Origin: Actinocorallia sp. API 0066
Lineage (GTDB): Bacteria > Actinomycetota > Actinomycetes > Streptosporangiales > Streptosporangiaceae
Assembly (NCBI RefSeq): GCF_020991275.1
Contig: NZ_JAJLQY010000005.1
Span: forward strand, 469,398 to 533,397
Reading direction: 5' to 3'
Length of the DNA stretch: 64,000 bases
Both the position numbers and the translations under genes were made by a program. Positions 43,586 to 53,805 of the stretch are shown one piece after another; the first letter of the stretch is position 1, and the number at the start of each line of letters is the position of its first letter. The notes beneath the pieces were generated by a model. It was not told the DNA's origin and searched no databases. It saw nothing but the letters and a program-made list of their open reading frames with translations.

Positions 43586-44260
43586 GTGAGCGAGCCGAAG
43601 GCCACCGGACGGTCGGAGCAGACGAGGGAACTCATCGTCCAGACCGCGTTGCGGCTCTTCCGCCAACACGGCTACGAGGCGACGACCATGCGGGCGATCG
43701 CCAAGGAGGCCGGGGTGTCGGTAGGCAACGCCTACTACTACTTCGGCTCCAAGGAAGAGCTGATCCAGTCGTACTACGACGAGCTCCAGGACACCCACAA
43801 GGCGGCGTGCAAGGCCGTCCTGGACACCGAGACGGCTTTCGCGGCCCGGCTGCTCGGCGTGCTGCGCGCCCGGGTGGACACGATGGTCCCGTACCACTCG
43901 TTCGCCGGGAAGTTCTTCAAGATCGCCGCCGAGCCGACCAGCCCGCTCAGCCCGTTCAGCGCCGAGTCGGGGCCCGCCCGCGCCGCCGCAGTCGCGATCT
44001 ACCGCGAGGTCGTGGACGGCTCCCGCGACCTCAAGCTGGACCCCGACTTCCGCGCCGAGCTGCCCGAACTCCTGTGGCTCTACTCCATGGGCATCGTCCT
44101 GTACTGGGTGCACGACGACTCGCCAGGCTGCCGCAAGACCTACCTCCTCGTGGACAGGACGGTTCCGCTGGTGCAGAAGATGGTGTCGATGTCGCGGCTG
44201 CCGGGCTTCCGCTCGGTCACCCGCGAGCTCGTCGACGTCATTCGCAGTGTGCGCGCCTGA
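43586..44260 (+). CDS. TetR family transcriptional regulator
   Basis: A 224-residue TetR-type repressor. The N-terminal helix-turn-helix is textbook (IVQTALRLFRQHGYEATTMRAIAKEAGVSVGNAYYYF read in parts; the YYYFGSKEEL end is diagnostic). It is followed by a helical ligand domain with TetR_C features. The GTG at 43586 is used. The 3' end overlaps the convergent gene by 23 bases. Confidence 0.9.
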   Translation: MSEPKATGRSEQTRELIVQTALRLFRQHGYEATTMRAIAKEAGVSVGNAYYYFGSKEELIQSYYDELQDTHKAACKAVLDTETAFAARLLGVLRARVDTMVPYHSFAGKFFKIAAEPTSPLSPFSAESGPARAAAVAIYREVVDGSRDLKLDPDFRAELPELLWLYSMGIVLYWVHDDSPGCRKTYLLVDRTVPLVQKMVSMSRLPGFRSVTRELVDVIRSVRA

Positions 44261-44840
44261 GACTGACCTGCTTGGCCACGCACCACCGGGGCCCGTAGAA
44301 GACGTGCCAGCGCGCGCGCTCGTCGGCGTACAGGGCGTCGCCCCGAGCGTCCCGGTACAGGGGTGCGCGGTCGGCGCGGACGGCGACCCGGGGCATGGTC
44401 CGGCGGATGTGGGAATCGACGCAGCGGGTGGGCGCGAGCTCCACCCTGTAGCCGTTCCCTTGCCCGTACAGTGCCTTCCGGCCGCCCTTCTCGGTGCCGC
44501 CCGAGACCGTCACCGCGCATCCGCTCTCACGGGCGAAGCGGACGAGCCCCTCCAGGGTGCCGCGCCGCAGTCCCGCGTAGGACGGGCAGGGGCCCCGCGC
44601 CCGTCCCTTACACCGGCCGCCTTTGACTCGCCTGACGCCCTCGGCCTCCAGGGCGCGTTCGGCGGCGCGGTGGCCGAGGCGTTCGAACGATCGCACCGCG
44701 GGTGCGACCTGCTGGTGTGCCACGGGTGCGGACGGCCTGACGACCACCCTCGGCTCCCGCCCCGTGTAGGCGACCGCGCACACGAGCGTGACGGCGCCGG
44801 CGACCCCCGCGACGCCCACCAGCCGACCCGTGCGCTTCAT
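44238..44840 (-). CDS. Membrane-anchored protein related to M15-type peptidases, catalytic residues lost
   Basis: A 200-residue protein with an N-terminal anchor or signal (RLVGVAGVAGAVTLVCAVAY). The domain from about residue 75 (CPSYAGLRRGTLEGLVRFAR, SGCAVTVSGGTEKG, NGYRVELAPTRC) resembles D-Ala-D-Ala-carboxypeptidase-like M15 domains. Family members carry a zinc SH-x-x-G-x-K-x-D-I and a terminal N-H-W-D. Here the matching positions read YGQGNGYRVEL and ERARWHVFY, so the metal ligands appear missing. The relationship is my inference from the pattern. Four cysteines suggest disulfides. Confidence 0.55.
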   Translation of the reverse strand: MKRTGRLVGVAGVAGAVTLVCAVAYTGREPRVVVRPSAPVAHQQVAPAVRSFERLGHRAAERALEAEGVRRVKGGRCKGRARGPCPSYAGLRRGTLEGLVRFARESGCAVTVSGGTEKGGRKALYGQGNGYRVELAPTRCVDSHIRRTMPRVAVRADRAPLYRDARGDALYADERARWHVFYGPRWCVAKQVSLRRAHCE

Positions 44841-44903
44841 GGATCTCCCCCCTCGGACGAGCGGGGAGATCCCCTGCGGAGCAGACCCGAAACACCGGGC
44901 GGA

Positions 44904-46661
44904 TCAGGACATGTTCAGGTATTTCATGGCGAAGCCGATCTCCGCTTCCACCTGCTTGATCCGTTCTTCAACCACGAGTGACCCGTGGCCCGCGTCATAC
45001 CGGTAGACCTCGAACGGCTTGCCGAGCTTGTCCAGCGCGTCCAGATAGTTGTTGATCTGCCGGATCGGACAGCGCGGGTCGTTCTCCCCGGCCAGGACCA
45101 GGACGGGCGCCTCGACGGCCTCCACGTACGTCAATGGAGAGGACTCGCGGTACTTCTCGGGCACCTCCTGCGGGGAGCCTCCGAACAGCGACCTGTCGAA
45201 CGCCTGGAGCGCCTCCATCTCGTCCTCGTAAGCGGCGAAGTAGTCCGCGATGGGCACGGACGCCACCGCGACCGTCCAGTCCTTCGGCTGGGTGCCGATG
45301 CCGAGCAGCGTCAGGTAGCCGCCCCAGGAACCGCCCGCCAGGACAAGCCGCTCAGGATCGGCCAGACCCGTCTCGACCGCCCAGTCACGGACCGCCTTGA
45401 CGTCCTCCAGCTCGATCAGACCGACCTTCTCCTCCAACGCGTCCCGCCAGGCCGAGCCGTAGCCCGTCGAGCCCCGGTAGTTCACCTGGACGACGGCGAA
45501 CCCGTGGTCCACCCAGGCGGCGGTGTTCGGGTTGAACGCGTCGACGTCCTGGGCCTCCGGGCCGCCGTGCACGTCGAAGATCGTCGGGAACGGGCCCTCG
45601 CCCTCCGGCCTGGACACCAGCGCGTGGACACGGCCGCCCGGACCCTCCACCCAGGCGTCCTCCATCGGGACGGAGCCGGGCGCGGGCTCGCCCGGCGGGG
45701 TCAGCACCACCGCGCCCGTCGTCGAGCGGATGACGGGCGGCTCGGCCGCGCACGTGAAGGCGAACTCCACGGTGCCGTCCGGCCGCGCCGTCGCGCCGCC
45801 CACACAGCCACGCGGGGTCTCGATCCGGGTGAGCTCGCGGGTGGCCAGGTCGTAGCGGAACAGCTCGTCACGGGCCTCGTAGCCGTGCGAGACGAGCAGG
45901 CTCGCGCCGTCCGGGAACCAGCTCGCGCCGACCTCGCCGGGCAGGTCGAAGACGAGTTCGTCCTCCTCGCCGGTGAGCGGGTTCCACAGGAGCAGCTCTT
46001 CCTTACCGCGCCGCTCGTGCGCGACGAGGAGCCTCGGGTCGCCCTCGACCGGGGAGAAGCCGGACGGGCCCACGCCCTTGCCCGGACCGTCCCAGAGGTC
46101 GGCGACCGTGGTGCCGTCCGGGCGGACCACGCGTACGGCGGGGTGCCTCGCGTCGCCGTGCTCGCTGTGCCCGATCGCGATGAGGCCCTCGTCCCTGGAC
46201 AGGCCGCCCAGGTAGGCGTTCTCCTTGTGCTCGTACAGGGTGACGGGCGCGGAGTCCGGATCGACGAGGTGGACGGACGAGCCGTGCTCCCCGGACCTTC
46301 CGACCAGGACCCTGCCGCTGCGGCCGAGCGCGAGGCCCGCCGGATAGGACGCCTCCAGCGGCGTCGCCGGGACCGCCTCGCCGCCCTCGAAGGGCTGCTT
46401 CACCCAGACGCCGAACTCGTCGCCGTCGGTGTCGGCGAACCACCACACGTCGCGGCCGTAGGGTTCGAGCGCGGCCATGATGGTGCCGTTGGGACGGCTG
46501 GTGGCCTGGCGCTGCTCGCCGGTCTCCCTGTCCCACGTGTAGACCTCCCACACGCCGCCGGCGTTGGACCGGAACAGCGCCCGGTGCGGCGCCTCGCGGG
46601 CCCACCCGGGCAGGCTCACCCTGGCCGCCCGGTACCGCTTCTTCCACCTGTCGTCGCTCAT
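44904..46661 (-). CDS. S9 family prolyl oligopeptidase-like peptidase
   Basis: A 585-residue serine peptidase. The N-terminal 330 residues form a beta-propeller of repeated WDRETGEQRQ/VRPDGTTVADLWD-type blades. The C-terminal alpha/beta-hydrolase domain has GGSWGGYLTLLG (Ser), GENDPRCPIRQ (Asp) and DAGHGSLV (His). It is cytoplasmic with no signal peptide. It should cleave short peptides, acyl-amino-acid or dipeptidyl substrates. It stands alone on the minus strand. Confidence 0.9.
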   Translation of the reverse strand: MSDDRWKKRYRAARVSLPGWAREAPHRALFRSNAGGVWEVYTWDRETGEQRQATSRPNGTIMAALEPYGRDVWWFADTDGDEFGVWVKQPFEGGEAVPATPLEASYPAGLALGRSGRVLVGRSGEHGSSVHLVDPDSAPVTLYEHKENAYLGGLSRDEGLIAIGHSEHGDARHPAVRVVRPDGTTVADLWDGPGKGVGPSGFSPVEGDPRLLVAHERRGKEELLLWNPLTGEEDELVFDLPGEVGASWFPDGASLLVSHGYEARDELFRYDLATRELTRIETPRGCVGGATARPDGTVEFAFTCAAEPPVIRSTTGAVVLTPPGEPAPGSVPMEDAWVEGPGGRVHALVSRPEGEGPFPTIFDVHGGPEAQDVDAFNPNTAAWVDHGFAVVQVNYRGSTGYGSAWRDALEEKVGLIELEDVKAVRDWAVETGLADPERLVLAGGSWGGYLTLLGIGTQPKDWTVAVASVPIADYFAAYEDEMEALQAFDRSLFGGSPQEVPEKYRESSPLTYVEAVEAPVLVLAGENDPRCPIRQINNYLDALDKLGKPFEVYRYDAGHGSLVVEERIKQVEAEIGFAMKYLNMS

Positions 46662-46794
46662 GCTCCATGTCTACCTCTTCGGACCGACACTCCGCAGCGC
46701 GTCCGCACCTCCCGTCCCATGACTGGATTGTTTTCCCTCAGATAGGGGAAGAGACAGAAAAACCCCGCTGCCGTGTTCCGCGCACCCCCCGGCG

Positions 46795-47304
46795 GTGACC
46801 ATGCGCTCCCTGCTCGCCGTGCTGTTGCCCCTCATCGTCGGCGCCGTGCTCACGCTCGCCGCCACCGAGCTGCCCCGCGCGCAGGATCGCAACCGCGAGC
46901 GGGCGCGCGGCCTCCTGCTGGCCGCGCACGACTTCCGGCACGCCTGCGAGGAGTGGCTCGACCTGCGGCTCACCGCCCACTCCACCCCGTCGACGTGGGA
47001 GCTGCGCGCCCGTCAGGAGGATCTCGCCTGGCAACTTGAGCACGTCATCAGCCGCCATCCGTGCTGGCGTTGGCCGCGCCGTCTCCTGGAGCACCTCCAG
47101 GACGGGCCGTTCGGCGCGGGCCTCACCAGCGGATGGACGCGGCTCAGCCCCGCCGAGCGGCGCATCCGGCACGACACGACGCACCGCGCGCTCGACGAGT
47201 TCGTCAGGCACACCACGCGGCTCGCCGCGCGGATGGAGCACCCCCTGCTGTCCCGCCGAGAGATGAGGAGTGAGCCGGTATGGACGCGACACCCCGACGC
47301 ATGA
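46795..47304 (+). CDS. Membrane-anchored hypothetical protein (first gene of a P-loop operon)
   Basis: A 169-residue protein with one N-terminal transmembrane helix (MRSLLAVLLPLIVGAVLTLA). A charged helical domain follows, rich in Arg, Trp and His (DFRHACEEWLDLRLTAHS; WRWPRRLLEHLQDG). GTG 46795 and ATG 46801 are both possible. It overlaps the next gene by 25 bases. No family recognised. Its position suggests a membrane partner for the ATPase that follows. Confidence 0.65.
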   Translation: MTMRSLLAVLLPLIVGAVLTLAATELPRAQDRNRERARGLLLAAHDFRHACEEWLDLRLTAHSTPSTWELRARQEDLAWQLEHVISRHPCWRWPRRLLEHLQDGPFGAGLTSGWTRLSPAERRIRHDTTHRALDEFVRHTTRLAARMEHPLLSRREMRSEPVWTRHPDA

Positions 47305-48176
47305 ACCCGTTCGACACCTCCCCCGAGGCCGGGCACCTTCCGCTCTGCCCTTGGCGGCTCGCCGCACACGAAAGGGATTATGTCCCTGTTGACCATAGTT
47401 TCCAGGCTTATGAGAAATTCAAGGGCGCCATTTCCGGCGACCCCTTCACGACGGGCTGGCTGTTCGTCTTCAAGGGCCCCTCCGGCTGCGGCAAGACCGC
47501 GCTCATGCACCGCTGCGCGCACTGGCTCCAACGCGCGGGCGAGACCTCCGGCGGCTACAAGGCCGAGATCATCGACTTCACCGACCAGGTGCCGCCGACG
47601 TTCGAGGCACTGCCCGTCGAGCGCCGGGTGGCGTTCGTCGCCCGGCGGGTGGCCCGACGCGTCGGCCAGTTCCTCGGCCGCCCGCTGCGGCCCGGCCCGC
47701 CCGACCTGCTGTACGCGGCGATGAGCGATCTCCTGCTCGCCCAGGACGAGGAGGACAGGCGCCTCGTCCTCGTGCTGCTCCCCCCTTCGGAACTCGCGGC
47801 CGAACTCGACCACTACCGGTACCTGGGCAGGCCCGGCCTCGTGTTCATGGCCGAGACGAGCACCGACGAAACAGACCCCGCCGCCACGTTGACCTCACGG
47901 TACGGCCTCAGAACCGTCCCCCTGGAGGTGCGCGGGCTCAGCCCCGGCGACGGCTGGAAACTCGTCCGGGCCCGGATGCGCGGCGGCGCCACCCCCCGCT
48001 TCCCGCGCGCGCTCGTCGACTCCTACATGACGGCCATGGCGGGCCGCTCCCGCGACGGGATCTCCATCAAGGAGCTGCGCAGTGTCCTGGCGGGCGCCTA
48101 CGCCGTCGCAGTGGCCCGCGCGCACACGACCGTCAGCGAAGAAGACCTCCTCGACTCCTACCTGGGCGGTGCCTGA
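47280..48176 (+). CDS. P-loop ATPase of unknown family (middle gene of operon)
   Basis: A 298-residue protein with a clear Walker A, FKGPSGCGKTALM near residue 65, preceded by a conserved-looking segment (CPWRLAAHERDYVPVDHSF). The expected Walker B strand reads RLVLVLLPPSEL, without the usual acidic pair, so hydrolysis may be altered. The rest is an ORC/STAND-like alpha/beta core followed by helices (PRALVDSYMTAMAG; ISIKELRSVLAGAYAVAVARA). The ATG at 47280 follows AGGAG; ATG 47301 would give an ATGA overlap. Its stop shares one base with the next start. Function unknown. Confidence 0.7.
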   Translation: MDATPRRMNPFDTSPEAGHLPLCPWRLAAHERDYVPVDHSFQAYEKFKGAISGDPFTTGWLFVFKGPSGCGKTALMHRCAHWLQRAGETSGGYKAEIIDFTDQVPPTFEALPVERRVAFVARRVARRVGQFLGRPLRPGPPDLLYAAMSDLLLAQDEEDRRLVLVLLPPSELAAELDHYRYLGRPGLVFMAETSTDETDPAATLTSRYGLRTVPLEVRGLSPGDGWKLVRARMRGGATPRFPRALVDSYMTAMAGRSRDGISIKELRSVLAGAYAVAVARAHTTVSEEDLLDSYLGGA

Positions 48177-48651
48177 TGACCGAGATCGAATCCTTCGTCG
48201 AACAGCTCCACACGCAGGTACTCCGGCGCTTCACCTCGCTCGTCGCCGACGAACTGGGCGCGTCACGGTACACCTGGCACGCGGCGCAGGCGCTGGCCGA
48301 ACACCGGATGAGCGCCCGGCAGGCCATCCACCGGCTCGGCCTGCCCGAACGCCGGTTCTTGTCCGGCCTGCGCGCCGACCTGCGGGCCGCGATCGGCGAC
48401 GACCAGTACGCCACCGCCCTCGCCCTGCTCCCCCGCGACGGCTTCGCGCCCCTCGTCCGCACCTGGCTCACCGGCGAGCCACCCGCCCCCGCCCTCGTCG
48501 AACGCGGCGTCACCTGGACGATCGGCCGCCACGCCGCCCCCGTCACCGCCGTCAGCCTCCTCACCCTCCTCCAGACCCGCCCCCGCGCCAACGCCGTCTT
48601 ATCCGGTCGCGGCGGCGTCGGCGGAAACGGCGACGCCCGTCCGTTTCGTGA
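48176..48651 (+). CDS. Third gene of the P-loop operon (3' end unresolved)
   Basis: Begins MTEIESFVEQLHTQVLRRFT one base inside the previous stop and reads as a helical, Arg/Leu-rich protein of about 145 residues (LPERRFLSGLRADLRAAIGD; VTAVSLLTLLQTRPRA). The frame has no stop where coding character ends. It stays open to 49225, antisense to the whole 3' half of asd and through a terminator. A shift into another frame would stop at 48651, the end given here. A frameshift or lost stop is likely. No family recognised. Confidence 0.5.
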
Positions 48652-48668
48652 GGAAACGGACGGGCGTC
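48632..48668. terminator. Strong terminator between the P-loop operon and asd
   Basis: A perfect 16-bp stem: GACGCCCGTCCGTTTC at 48632-48647 pairs with GAAACGGACGGGCGTC at 48653-48668, loop GTGAG. It lies 13 bp after the asd stop (minus strand) and inside the open frame of the convergent gene. Confidence 0.85.
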
Positions 48669-48681
48669 GGGGGTGTGCGGG

Positions 48682-49733
48682 TCAGGCGGTGAACTCGGTG
48701 GCGACGAGTTCGGCGATCTGGGCGGTGTTGAGGGCCGCGCCCTTACGGAGGTTGTCTCCGCAGAGGAACAGGTCGAGAGCCTTCGGGTCGTCCAGGGCGC
48801 GGCGCACGCGGCCGACCCAGGTCGGGTCGGTGCCTACGACGTCGCTCGGCGTCGGGAACTCGTACGCCTCGGGGTTGTCGCTCAGCACCACGCCCGGCGC
48901 GGCCGCGAGCACGGCCTGGGCCTCACGCTGGTCCACCGGCTGCGCGAACACCGCGTGCACGGCCAGCGAGTGGGTGGTGACGACGGGGACGCGCACACAC
49001 GTCGCCGAGACGCGCAGCTCGGGCAGGCCGAGGATCTTGCGCGACTCGTTGCGGACCTTCAGCTCCTCGGACGACCAGCCGTCCTCCTTGAGCGAGCCCG
49101 CCCACGGCACGACGTTCAGCGCGAGCGGCGCCGGGAACGGTCCCTCGGTGCCGACGATCGCCCGCACGTCGCCCGCCCGCTGGCCCAGCTCACGGTTGCC
49201 CGCGACCTTCTCCAGCTGCGCGTAGAGCGTGTCGATGCCCTCCTGGCCCGCGCCGGACGCCGCCTGGTAGGACGCGACGACGAGCTCGGCGAGGTCCCAG
49301 CGCCGGTGCAGCGCGCCCAGCGCGACGATCATCGAGAGCGTCGTGCAGTTCGGGTTCGAGATGATGCCCTTCGGCCGGGCCTTGGCCGCGTCCGGGTTCA
49401 CCTCCGGGACGACCAGCGGAACGTCCGGGTCCATCCGGAAAGCGCCGGAGTTGTCCACGGCGACGGCGCCGCGCTCGGCCGCGATCGGCGCCCACTGCGC
49501 GGACACCTCGTCCGGCACGTCGAACATGGCGATGTCGACGCCGTCGAAGACCTCGGGCGCGAGCGCCTGCACGACGACCTCCTCGCCGCGCACGGTGAGC
49601 TTCTTGCCCGCCGAGCGGGGCGAGGCGACGAGACGGATCTCGCCGTACACGTCCTCGCGGGTGGACAGGATGTCGAGCATCACGGTGCCGACGGCCCCGG
49701 TGGCGCCGACGACGGCGAGAGTGGGCTTGCGGC

Positions 49734-49737
<4 letters not shown>
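48682..49737 (-). CDS. asd: Aspartate-semialdehyde dehydrogenase
   Basis: A 351-residue NADPH enzyme that reduces beta-aspartyl phosphate to aspartate semialdehyde, the branch point to lysine, diaminopimelate, threonine and methionine. It shows the Rossmann motif [10 protein letters not shown], the catalytic cysteine in [23 protein letters not shown] and the substrate-binding histidine in [12 protein letters not shown]. The ATG overlaps the lysC stop by four bases, forming the usual ask-asd operon. Confidence 0.95.
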
Positions 49738-51002
<1,265 letters not shown>

Positions 51003-51120
51003 AGGCGGCGCTCCTACAAGTTCGAGTGCAAAGCTTGACCCCCAGAGTCTACCGATACCCCCTGTGACCCTTCACCCAGGTTTTCTCACCCACTGAGACC
51101 CCCATCCCACCCCTCGACCC

Positions 51121-53274
51121 TCACTCCTCCACCCGCCGCCGCGTGGCCTGCGTATCCGGATGATCATTCCCCAGCACCCTGATCTGCGCCTCCAACACAG
51201 CCTGGAACTCCCGCCGCGCCTCCTCTTCCCGGCCCTGCTTCAGCATCGCGTACGCGAGGTTGTGGCGGGTGGTGAGTGTGTTCGGGTGGTCTTCGCCCAA
51301 GACGCGCTGTTGGGTGGTGTGGAGGGTGCGAAGTTCGGTTTCGGCTTCGCCGTACCGGCCCTGCTTCAGCATCGCGTACGCGAGGTTGTGGCGGGTGGTG
51401 AGTGTGTCCGGGTGGTCTTCGCCCAAGACGCGCTGGCGGGTGGTGTGGAGGGCGCGAAGTTCGGTTTCGGCTTCGCCGTACCGGCCCTGCACCAGCACCG
51501 TGGACGCGAGATTGTGGCGGGTGGTGAGTGTGTCCGGGTGGTCTTCGCCCAAGACGCGCTGGCGGGTGGTGTGGAGGGCGCGAAGTTCGGTTTCGGCTTC
51601 GCCGTACCGGCCCTGCACCAGCACCGCGTACGCGAGGTTGTTGCGGGTGGCGAGTGCGTCCGGGTGATCTTCGCCCAAGACGAGCTGGAAGGTGGTGTGG
51701 AGGGTGCGGAGTTCGGTTTCGGCTTCGCCGTACCGGCCCTGCACCAGCACCGCGTACGCGATGCTGTGGCGGGTGGCGAGTGCGTCCGGGTGATCTTCGC
51801 CCAAGACGAGCTGGAAGGTGGTGCGGAGAGCGCGGAATTCGGCCTCGGCGAGTGGGGCGTTGCCGCTGGCTTGGGTGAAGCGGGCAGTGAACTGGGCGGC
51901 GGTGCAGAGGTCGGCGGCGGTTTTGGGTGGGGTGGTGGGGGTGAGGCGGGGGAGGAGGTCGGTGGTGTGGGGGGTGAGGGCGCGCCAGAGGGGCCAGGTG
52001 GTGGGGTCTTCGGGCTGGCCGAGGGGGTCTGAGAGGGCGGCTTCGGCGAGGAGACAGCAGGTGAGGGCCAGGGAAGCGGTGGGGTCGGGGTCCTGGATGC
52101 GGGTGAGGGTGCGGACGAGGGGGTGGAGGAGGAGGTCGGACTCGGAGAGGTCCACCAGGCTGACATCGGCCAGGGCGGTGAGGGTTTTCCAGAGGGCGGG
52201 GCCGGTGAGATCCGGGAGGAGGGAGGAGGCGGCGAGGAGGTCGGGGGGCAAAACGAAGTAGGGGATGGGGGCTTCGGCGAAGCGGGCGAGGAGGGTGAGG
52301 AGGGGGGCGGCGTGGGGGTGGCCGCGGGTGGCGAGGAGGTCGAGGGAAAGGCGCCAGGTGGCGGCGACGCTGGCGAGGTCCTGGTCTTCGTCGGGGGTGG
52401 CGAGCGGGGGTAGGGCGTCGGACGTGAGCAGTGCCGTGTAGGAGGCGTAGGTGCGGGCCGCGGAAGGGTCGGCGAACGGGGCGGGGACGGCGCGGACGGC
52501 GGCCAGGTAGGAGCCCGCGATACGGAGGGCCAGGGGGAGGTGGCCCAGGCGGTCGGCAAGGCGGGCGGCGTCCTCGGGCGGGCCAGCGTCGGGGCCGGTG
52601 AGGTCGCGGAGGACGTCGGCGGCGGCGTCGGTCGGCAGCAGCGGGACGGGGTGGCGGGCGCACCAGGGGGCGTCCCACCAGCGGGGCGCGCCTTCGCGGG
52701 TGGTGACGACGGCGAGGCCCTGCGGCGGCGGCTCGCGCAGCCAGCCCGTGCCGGCGCCGAGCGGAGCGCCGTCCACTTCGAAGACCGCCGGGGTGTCGGC
52801 GTTGTCGAAGACCAGCAGCCAGGGCGGGTCGTGCGCGGCGAGGGCACGCCAGACGAGGTCGGGAAGGTGGCCGTGCGCCAGGTGCTCCTCGGTCAGGCCG
52901 AGGGTGCGGGCGAGGGCGGTCAGGCCCCGGTCGAGCCGTTCGGGGTCGTGCGCGGCGATCCACCAGACCTCGACCCCGTCGGCGCCGGCCGCCTCCGCGA
53001 ACCGCGACGCGACGCTCGTCTTGCCGCAGCCGCCGAGCCCGTGCAGCACCCGCACCCGTGGCCCCGCACCCGCACGGGCCCCGGCAAGCTCCGCGAGCAG
53101 GCTTTCCCTCCCGCGCAACGTCCCGTTCCACACCGGCGGCCGCAGGGACAGCCGCTCCCCCTCAGCCCGCCCCCCACCCTGCCGGAACGCGACGTCCCCC
53201 CGCACGTCGCCGATGTTGATCTGAGTCGAGCCCCCATAAGACCCGAATTTCGGAACGTCCTTTTCCTCACCCAC
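51121..53274 (-). CDS. STAND/NLR-like ATPase with TPR repeats (NLR 1)
   Basis: A 717-residue protein. Residues 16-30 carry the motif STQINIGDVRGDVAF, shared with the two genes across the divergent promoter. The NB-ARC ATPase follows: Walker A LHGLGGCGKTS near residue 80, Walker B WLLVFDNAD and sensor GLAVVTTREG. Next come a helical/winged-helix segment and then five to seven kinesin-light-chain-type TPRs of 42 residues (QGRYGEAETELR...VLGEDHPD) that are nearly identical to each other. The architecture is that of bacterial NLR immune sensors. The GTG at 53274 is used; GTG 53301 is also in frame. Partner and trigger are unknown. Confidence 0.83.
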   Translation of the reverse strand: MGEEKDVPKFGSYGGSTQINIGDVRGDVAFRQGGGRAEGERLSLRPPVWNGTLRGRESLLAELAGARAGAGPRVRVLHGLGGCGKTSVASRFAEAAGADGVEVWWIAAHDPERLDRGLTALARTLGLTEEHLAHGHLPDLVWRALAAHDPPWLLVFDNADTPAVFEVDGAPLGAGTGWLREPPPQGLAVVTTREGAPRWWDAPWCARHPVPLLPTDAAADVLRDLTGPDAGPPEDAARLADRLGHLPLALRIAGSYLAAVRAVPAPFADPSAARTYASYTALLTSDALPPLATPDEDQDLASVAATWRLSLDLLATRGHPHAAPLLTLLARFAEAPIPYFVLPPDLLAASSLLPDLTGPALWKTLTALADVSLVDLSESDLLLHPLVRTLTRIQDPDPTASLALTCCLLAEAALSDPLGQPEDPTTWPLWRALTPHTTDLLPRLTPTTPPKTAADLCTAAQFTARFTQASGNAPLAEAEFRALRTTFQLVLGEDHPDALATRHSIAYAVLVQGRYGEAETELRTLHTTFQLVLGEDHPDALATRNNLAYAVLVQGRYGEAETELRALHTTRQRVLGEDHPDTLTTRHNLASTVLVQGRYGEAETELRALHTTRQRVLGEDHPDTLTTRHNLAYAMLKQGRYGEAETELRTLHTTQQRVLGEDHPNTLTTRHNLAYAMLKQGREEEARREFQAVLEAQIRVLGNDHPDTQATRRRVEE
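51240..51870 (-). repeat. 126-bp tandem repeats encoding TPRs of NLR 1
   Basis: At least five units of 126 bp share GGCTTCGCCGTACCGGCCCTG and CTTCGCCCAAGACG at fixed spacing on the plus strand. Adjacent units differ by only a few bases. The same unit, in the opposite orientation, forms the TPR array of the second NLR gene at about 55490-55920. Confidence 0.9.
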
Positions 53275-53403
53275 CCGCGCCCCCTGTATCCCTTTCCCCA
53301 CCCGACGTCCGCCGTTCCGACAGGCCGGGTTTCCGAGGGAACCGATCTCCCGCCTATTGAGTCTTTACCATGAAATGGGGAAACGAGAGGTGGGGGAACG
53401 GAC

Positions 53404-53805
53404 ATGTTGACGGAAGCGGCGATCGCGCTGGCGGCGGCGGGCGGCACCGGACTGGTCCAGGCGATGGCCGAGGACGGCTGGGCGGCGATCCGCGATCGGG
53501 CGGCCAGGCTGTTCGGCAGGGGCGACACCGCCGCCGAGCAGGAGGCCGGGACGGCGCTGGAGCAGACCCGCGCCGAACTGAGCCCCCTTGAGGGCGAGGC
53601 CCGCACCGCCGCCGAGGACGCCGCGCGCGACCTGTGGACGGCCCGCTGGCGCGCCCTCCTGGAAGCCGACGCGAACGGCACGACGGCGGCGGAGCTGCGC
53701 GCGCTCTTCCCCCAGCCGACGACCGTCAACAACGCACGCTCCTACCACGACTCAAAGCAGATCAACATCACCACCATCAACGGCAACCCCACCTTTAAAC
53801 TCTGA
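53404..53805 (+). CDS. Small helical protein with C-terminal amyloid-type motif (candidate NLR effector)
   Basis: A 133-residue protein. Residues 1-105 are helical: a hydrophobic glycine-containing start (AAIALAAAGGTGLVQAMAED), a basic stretch (IRDRAARLFGRGD) and acidic amphipathic helices. The plan resembles the Bell-type effector domains found beside bacterial NLRs. A short Asn/Thr-rich linker leads to the motif SKQINITTINGNPTF at residues 117-131. Matching motifs open both neighbouring ATPases, so templated co-assembly is plausible. The ATG at 53404 follows GGGGGAA; its stop overlaps the NLR 2 start by one base (TGATG). Confidence 0.7.
   Translation: MLTEAAIALAAAGGTGLVQAMAEDGWAAIRDRAARLFGRGDTAAEQEAGTALEQTRAELSPLEGEARTAAEDAARDLWTARWRALLEADANGTTAAELRALFPQPTTVNNARSYHDSKQINITTINGNPTFKL

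Noticed and set aside
44985..46745. 586-codon plus-strand frame over the S9 peptidase
   Set aside because: Shadow of the minus-strand gene, which has an intact Ser-Asp-His triad.
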